DNA of 64,000 bases from Styela clava. Taxonomy: Eukaryota > Chordata > Ascidiacea > Stolidobranchia > Styelidae. The DNA is taken from positions 20,320,001 through 20,384,000 of the forward strand of contig NC_135260.1 in assembly GCF_964204865.1 (NCBI RefSeq). Reading direction: 5' to 3'. The notes under the pieces were generated by a model. It saw only the letters and a list, made by a program, of their open reading frames with translations, searched no databases and was not told the DNA's origin. Positions 59,801 to 64,000 of the stretch are shown in pieces (the first letter of the stretch is position 1; each line of letters opens with the position of its first letter). The position numbers and the translations under genes were made by a program.

Positions 59801-60545
59801 AAATATAATTTTTTTTACATATACAATTAAATGCAATAGAAAACATGATTAAACGTGGGGGTCGGGGCGCCAATTTTATATTTTGCCCCGGGCGCAAAAT
59901 ATGCTGGCTACGCCTCTGTTGGGAACCATTGTATTATACGAATTGGACACAGATAGCCACAACCAGTGAAGTATGTATCGATAAGTCTACATAAGTCGGC
60001 ATAAGTCTTTTCACCAGCAGAGCCCCAAGCCACAATTCCATATCGTAAGTGGAAATAAAATAGACAAAAATAAAAGTTCGCACTACTTTTAGGGAAGTTT
60101 TTTTTTCATTATTTCCACCGCCCTTGATAATTTCGAATGTAATTGGTTGACGTGGTCGTTCAGATTAAGTTTGTTATTAATAAATACTGCAAAGTTTTCA
60201 ACAGAATCATGTACTTTCAAGCTCGAACCATTCAAGGTAAAATTGGAGTTGGAGATTGGAACTTATTTTTATTATTATAGGAAGGATTTACTCATTTAAT
60301 GTAAAACCAAGCATGGCATATCTGTCAAAAATTACAAATTGTTTCATTCATGTAAATTGTAAAGCTTTAAAACGTAAAAATGGCGCAATCAGGAGTCTTG
60401 TATATTTCAATTGTACTGCATGCCATAATTACTCATTTCTAATGTGTGGCCCATCTGTACCTAGCCTAGCATTTCTCCAGTTTGCTTTTATACCTTAACC
60501 CGTTCCACATATACATGGCCGAAACGTCATAATGAGACACGAGCG

Positions 60546-60622
60546 TGGGACAAGGGGGATACATGTGGGGAAATTGATACAAATGTGTGACAAGTGGCAC
60601 AAGACATGTTCGAGACACCATG
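60546..60622. repeat. Minisatellite-element remnant at the array's right edge
   Basis: GTGGGACAAG, ATACATGTGGGG and GACAAGTGGCACAAGACATG followed by CGAGACACC match, with decay, the right arm and end of the 46,813-50,320 element. It marks the point where homology with units 1 and 2 stops. Confidence 0.65.
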
Positions 60623-61217
60623 TCTCTGAAACCCTGGTAAGCGATCATGCACATATTACAATAATCGGTTGTTAAGTTTAATGTAGAACAGTGAAATATA
60701 CAGTACTGACAATATCTCGACTATATGTTTGAGATAGATTCAATAAAAAATGCCATATTTGCATAGTAAATATGAAAATAAATGTGTATTTTGATGTGGA
60801 ACTGACACAATATACATAAGCGCAAAGACCAAAGGGACAGTTGGCCTGTGGGGCCTAATCCATGAATAAGTGAGCGCCACATACTAATGATCAAGCATAA
60901 ATTATGTATTTAAGAAAATATGCCTTGTACTACAAAAAATAATTCTTAATATCACAAAATGAGCACCATTGATTGCCATTTTGAAATTCAGAGTGGCTTT
61001 ATACTTACCAAATATAGCAACAAATAAAACCTTGCATTCGTTATTCATGAATTATCGTTCATATTGTTCAAATGATGATCAATCAGCCTCAGTCCTGGTG
61101 AATATTAAATTTCCCAATCAATACTCATGAAAAACACAATACAAAAAAAATAAAGAGTAGATCACAAATTGCGATCCATTGAAAGAAAATTTGTAAAATG
61201 ATGTTCGTTCAATCCAA
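60623..61217. other. Spacer between array and TM6SF gene
   Basis: No gene or repeat recognised. It should contain the 3' end of the TM6SF transcript. Confidence 0.3.
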
Positions 61218-61223
61218 TTTATT
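61218..61223 (-). promoter_or_regulatory. AATAAA overlapping the TM6SF stop codon
   Basis: On the minus strand the end of the frame reads CAATAAATT, so the TAA stop is embedded in a poly(A) hexamer. Cleavage typically falls 10-30 bases downstream, which would give a very short 3' UTR. I saw no other clear hexamer close by. Confidence 0.4.
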
Positions 61224-63249
61224 GGAATTTCAAATGATCACTTTTGTTCTGTTTCAGACGATACATTGCCAAGTGAGGAATCAGGACAGTAAAAGCATTC
61301 AACACAATGAAAAATTCAACATTACTGACAATGTGAAATTCCATCGGAGTCCTACTTGAAGTAGCGGCCATTACATAACAAAATACACCCTGAATAAAAG
61401 GAAAAATTTAAGAAATTGAAACAATCAGCGCAATTACAAATTCAAACATGACTTCTCACCTGTGCCATTGCACCAGATAAAGCTGTTGACAAATCCTCTG
61501 CCCATTTTCCTCCTCCTTTAACTAATGCATAAATCAGAATCACCTGGATATTCAAATGAATATAGGATACAAATGAATATCAGTTGGAAGCAAAAGGCTT
61601 GGCCACATATTTTCTACTGATGGTTAGGATATACAGCAGTGAAAAGTGGCAACTTTTTCTATTTCATTTGTGTGAGTGACAGTGACCCATTTTCCCAATA
61701 CCACTGATACCCTTATATTGTTTTTCCCATTATTGCAGTTGAATAAAAGTGACAATTTTATACCCAAACTCAAAAGGGGTGATATGAAAGGACAAGTTTT
61801 TCTGACCTTGATATAATATATACTACCGGTATATGTGGTCAAATAAGCCACCTCTTACTTTAATTCAGATACCCATATTATTCATAGTTACATTTTGGTG
61901 TGAAACATGTAATATACAGATTAATTTAATTATAAGTTTTTTTGTGGTCATTTACACAGTCTAATATATGTACAACATGCAATTAAATACCATCTAAAAG
62001 AAATAATATTGCATTACTACCTGAGCTGGTAAGCAGTAAACAAAATTGAAAAGACAATGCAATGCTCCAAACTTAGTCGGATTTAACAGATAAGGTTCAT
62101 ATTCCTTAACGTAATAAACAATCATTGGGAAAGGAGATCCAAGAGCAGCAAGACCTCGAATGAAACCAACTATATTTGATGCAAACAAAACTCCTATTAC
62201 AAAGATGTCGAATGCTCCTATCGATTCTGATCTAAAAGAAACATAGAAAAAAATTTATTGTATGGCTTATGCATTTGGTTAGTTTGGGGTTTTATATTTT
62301 AGATGCCTGATGTTGGCTCTTTGTTAAAATTGGAACCAACTTCACTTTAGAACGCAGATGATGATGTAGGCCATGATGAATAACCCGCAGTCACAGGGTG
62401 ATTAATAAAGTATTTGAGTTGTTTAATCGAAAAAGTAGCATACGCCAGTATATATGAAAATATTACTCTATACCAATGCAGTTAAAATGAAGAAAAGAGG
62501 AGTCACACGAAGAAAAAAAACATTTTAGATAACTAGAGCTTTGATCAATATGATTTAGTATTTACACCAAACTAGTTAGAACTCGTACATGTTACAGCCA
62601 TTTACCTCAATTCAGCAGGAGGATATTCTTGTACAGGTGAATTTTCGTGTTGAGGTAATTTTAATAAGTATATAAGAGCACAGAATGGAAATATTATGTA
62701 AGGAATGTTGAGGAAAAAAGCAGGATGAATATCATTCCCATAACTTCCTACAATCATTCCAGTAGTGGCAACAAACAATCCTGCGATTATCGAACCCATA
62801 CAGTAAATGCCATAACTTCTGTAGTCCTGTTTGTTGTCATATTTGTAAATAATAGTAAGATATAGTAGGTAGTGAACAACTGCATTCCACATATTGATAT
62901 AAATTCCAAATGAAGTGTTTAGATAGGGTTCCCCACTTTTCAAATACCAATCCATGTATCCGTCGATGTATCCAAGATTTTCCAGACATAACACAAGGTC
63001 TGCAACATATGACCAAGAAAAAAGACAGCACATATAAAAGAACCAGTTCCTCTTATGTGTTCCCAGATTGTCTTCATAAACTGACGGTAAAAGCTTGCGT
63101 AAAAGTATTGCTAAGCCAGGAATGAATATGACACCAGCTAAAAGCATTGCAAGTGGATTTCTTATAATTGAAGTTGATCCAACAATATATAGAAGTCCCC
63201 ATTGTGATTGGGACACAAGAAATACAACAATAGTTCCCTGAAGATTCAT
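61219..63249 (-). CDS. TM6SF1/2-like EXPERA membrane protein
   Basis: This is a multi-pass ER/lysosome-type membrane protein of the TM6SF family, which contains two EXPERA (sterol-isomerase-like) domains and is linked to lipid handling. Minus-strand exons are 63249-62606, 62231-62021, 61543-61460 and 61389-61219. Phases 2, 0 and 0 close to 369 aa, against about 370 in vertebrate TM6SF1. The first EXPERA half has FSWSYVADLVLCLE, GYMDWYLKSGEPYLNT (98-112) and WNAVVHYLLY, then IHPAFFLNIPY. The second half repeats the EPYL motif (260-263) and ends with SRTPMEFHI and IPHLAMYRL. I chose the ATG beginning MNLQGTIVVF because it gives the family length. The frame is open 18 codons further upstream, but that extension has no family support. 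Confidence 0.93.
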
Positions 63250-64000
63250 ATTATTATCAATAAAACGATGATCGCCTGTGATGCAGTGATGTGAGAAACA
63301 CAATAATACATGATAATACCGTAGTTTGTATAATGAACTTATAATCTCTGAATACCATTCTCAATAAAATAATATTAAAACAGTAGTGAGTAATATTCTC
63401 AAAAGACTCTCAACATTTCTAATTGATTCCCAATAAATTTCCAGTTTTATGTTTCAATTCTGCAATTAATAAACATAGTATTAAAATGAATTTTGCAATT
63501 CAGAATAGGAGATTGGACATTTTAATAAGATGAATATCATGCACACGATGACAAGATCAATAATTCTATATTACATACACAATCCATGGCATAAATCTTT
63601 CTACACTTCTAGCAGCATTATTCTAGGCTCTATGTAAAATTGATATTTATTACGCTTTTGGTTCCATTAAAACACCAGGTGTACGGTAACTGGTAAAACT
63701 ATCTATAAACATAATTCAAAGCAGATAGTTCGGATAGCAGAGCCACCGTCAACGCTCTCTCAAATATTCCCCACATCAGTGCAGGCGTGCAGCACAACAA
63801 CCACCTCCTTACCTGGCCTTCGATTTCTAAATAGTCAACACGAATCGGTGAATACCCTAGCCAGCCACCTAGTGGGTTGCAAGGCTCAATATATCCCGGG
63901 TAGGCAATGTTTCAAGTCTTAATTAGATATTAGAACCTTGGTTGGCGCTGCTCGGTAACTAAGTTGTGTGCTCGCAATTTCCATAATCAACATAACAGAC
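63250..64000. other. Upstream region of the TM6SF gene
   Basis: It holds the presumed promoter and 5' leader of the TM6SF gene. A GC-richer stretch at about 63,720-63,960 stands out from the AT-rich flanks and may be a repeat or promoter, but I could not match it to any element in the window. Confidence 0.3.

Larger units (their letters stand above)
57895..59918 (+). mobile_element. 2.0-kb hAT element with transposase C-terminal fragment
   Basis: Ends are CAGAGGCGTAGCTTAG and CTGGCTACGCCTCTG, with an exact 8-bp duplication TTGGGAAC (57,887-57,894 and 59,919-59,926). CGGGCGCC / GGCGCCAA motifs lie inside both ends. It encodes the C-terminal part of a hAT transposase and is nested in the right end of the outer element. 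Confidence 0.94.
56933..59931. mobile_element. 3-kb composite hAT insertion in unit 3 (outer element)
   Basis: Outer ends are CAGTGTTTCCCAACC and GGTTGGGAACCATTG (the latter interrupted by the inner element). Flanks TAGTATAC (56,925-56,932) and TATTATAC (59,932-59,939) match at 7 of 8. Unit 1 has the empty site GTGTATTATACGAATGG near 35,570. Within it sit the elements at 56,957, 57,895 and 59,011. Confidence 0.88.
51151..60545 (+). repeat. Segmental duplication unit 3 (carries gene D)
   Basis: Landmarks appear in the same order as unit 1: AACATAATAACAAAACGTTCC (51,216), the GCGCTGCTAAAATTTTGGCAT region (53,373), gene D, AACTCACTAATTGTCGAACC (56,166), then LINE remnant pieces on both sides of a 3-kb insertion. 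Homology ends near 60,545 (AATGAGACACGAG), where sequence like the 46,813 minisatellite element takes over. Confidence 0.88.

Noticed and set aside
62870-63125. Plus-strand and alternative minus-strand frames over the TM6SF gene
   Set aside because: They are shadows of the conserved minus-strand exon and show no family similarity.

Overview
This is a eukaryotic, AT-rich, heavily transposon-invaded window. It holds spliced genes with GT-AG introns, hAT-type elements with 8-bp target-site duplications, and a tRNA-derived SINE. The SINE type, the compact coding genes and the acceptor-like AG just upstream of several start codons suggest an invertebrate chordate, probably an ascidian tunicate. 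That assignment is inference, not proof.

Layout. (1) 1,822-7,332 (+): a 12-exon SLC5 sodium/solute symporter whose exon phases all close. (2) 7.3-21.8 kb: mostly transposon debris, with a decayed copy (A) of a small cysteine-rich gene at 12.2 kb, a tandem repeat at 17.2-17.8 kb and a full-length SINE at 17.8 kb. (3) 21.9-25.6 kb (+): two intronless conserved genes, CLP1 (RNA 5'-kinase, mRNA 3'-end and tRNA processing) and UBAC1 (ubiquitin-ligase adaptor). (4) 25.6-29.2 kb: repeats, including a long inverted repeat. (5) 29.2-60.5 kb: three head-to-tail copies of a segment of roughly 6-7.5 kb, each carrying one copy (B, C, D) of the same three-exon gene for a secreted protein with 12 cysteines. 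The copies now differ in length because different transposons landed in each. (6) 61.2-63.2 kb (-): a four-exon TM6SF1/2-like EXPERA membrane protein of 369 residues, the usual family length.

The most interesting content is the A-D family. I do not recognise it. It has a signal peptide, a nine-cysteine N-terminal domain encoded by exons 1-2, a Thr/Lys-rich linker and a short cationic C-terminal segment between two cysteines. B and D are intact, C is frameshifted in exon 3, and A is degenerate. All four keep a 3' splice site exactly 15 nt before the ATG. A stray exon-3 fragment lies in segment 2. Paralogous empty sites across the three segments identify many later insertions, some nested three or four deep.

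The housekeeping genes and the transporter show no visible functional link to the cysteine-rich family.
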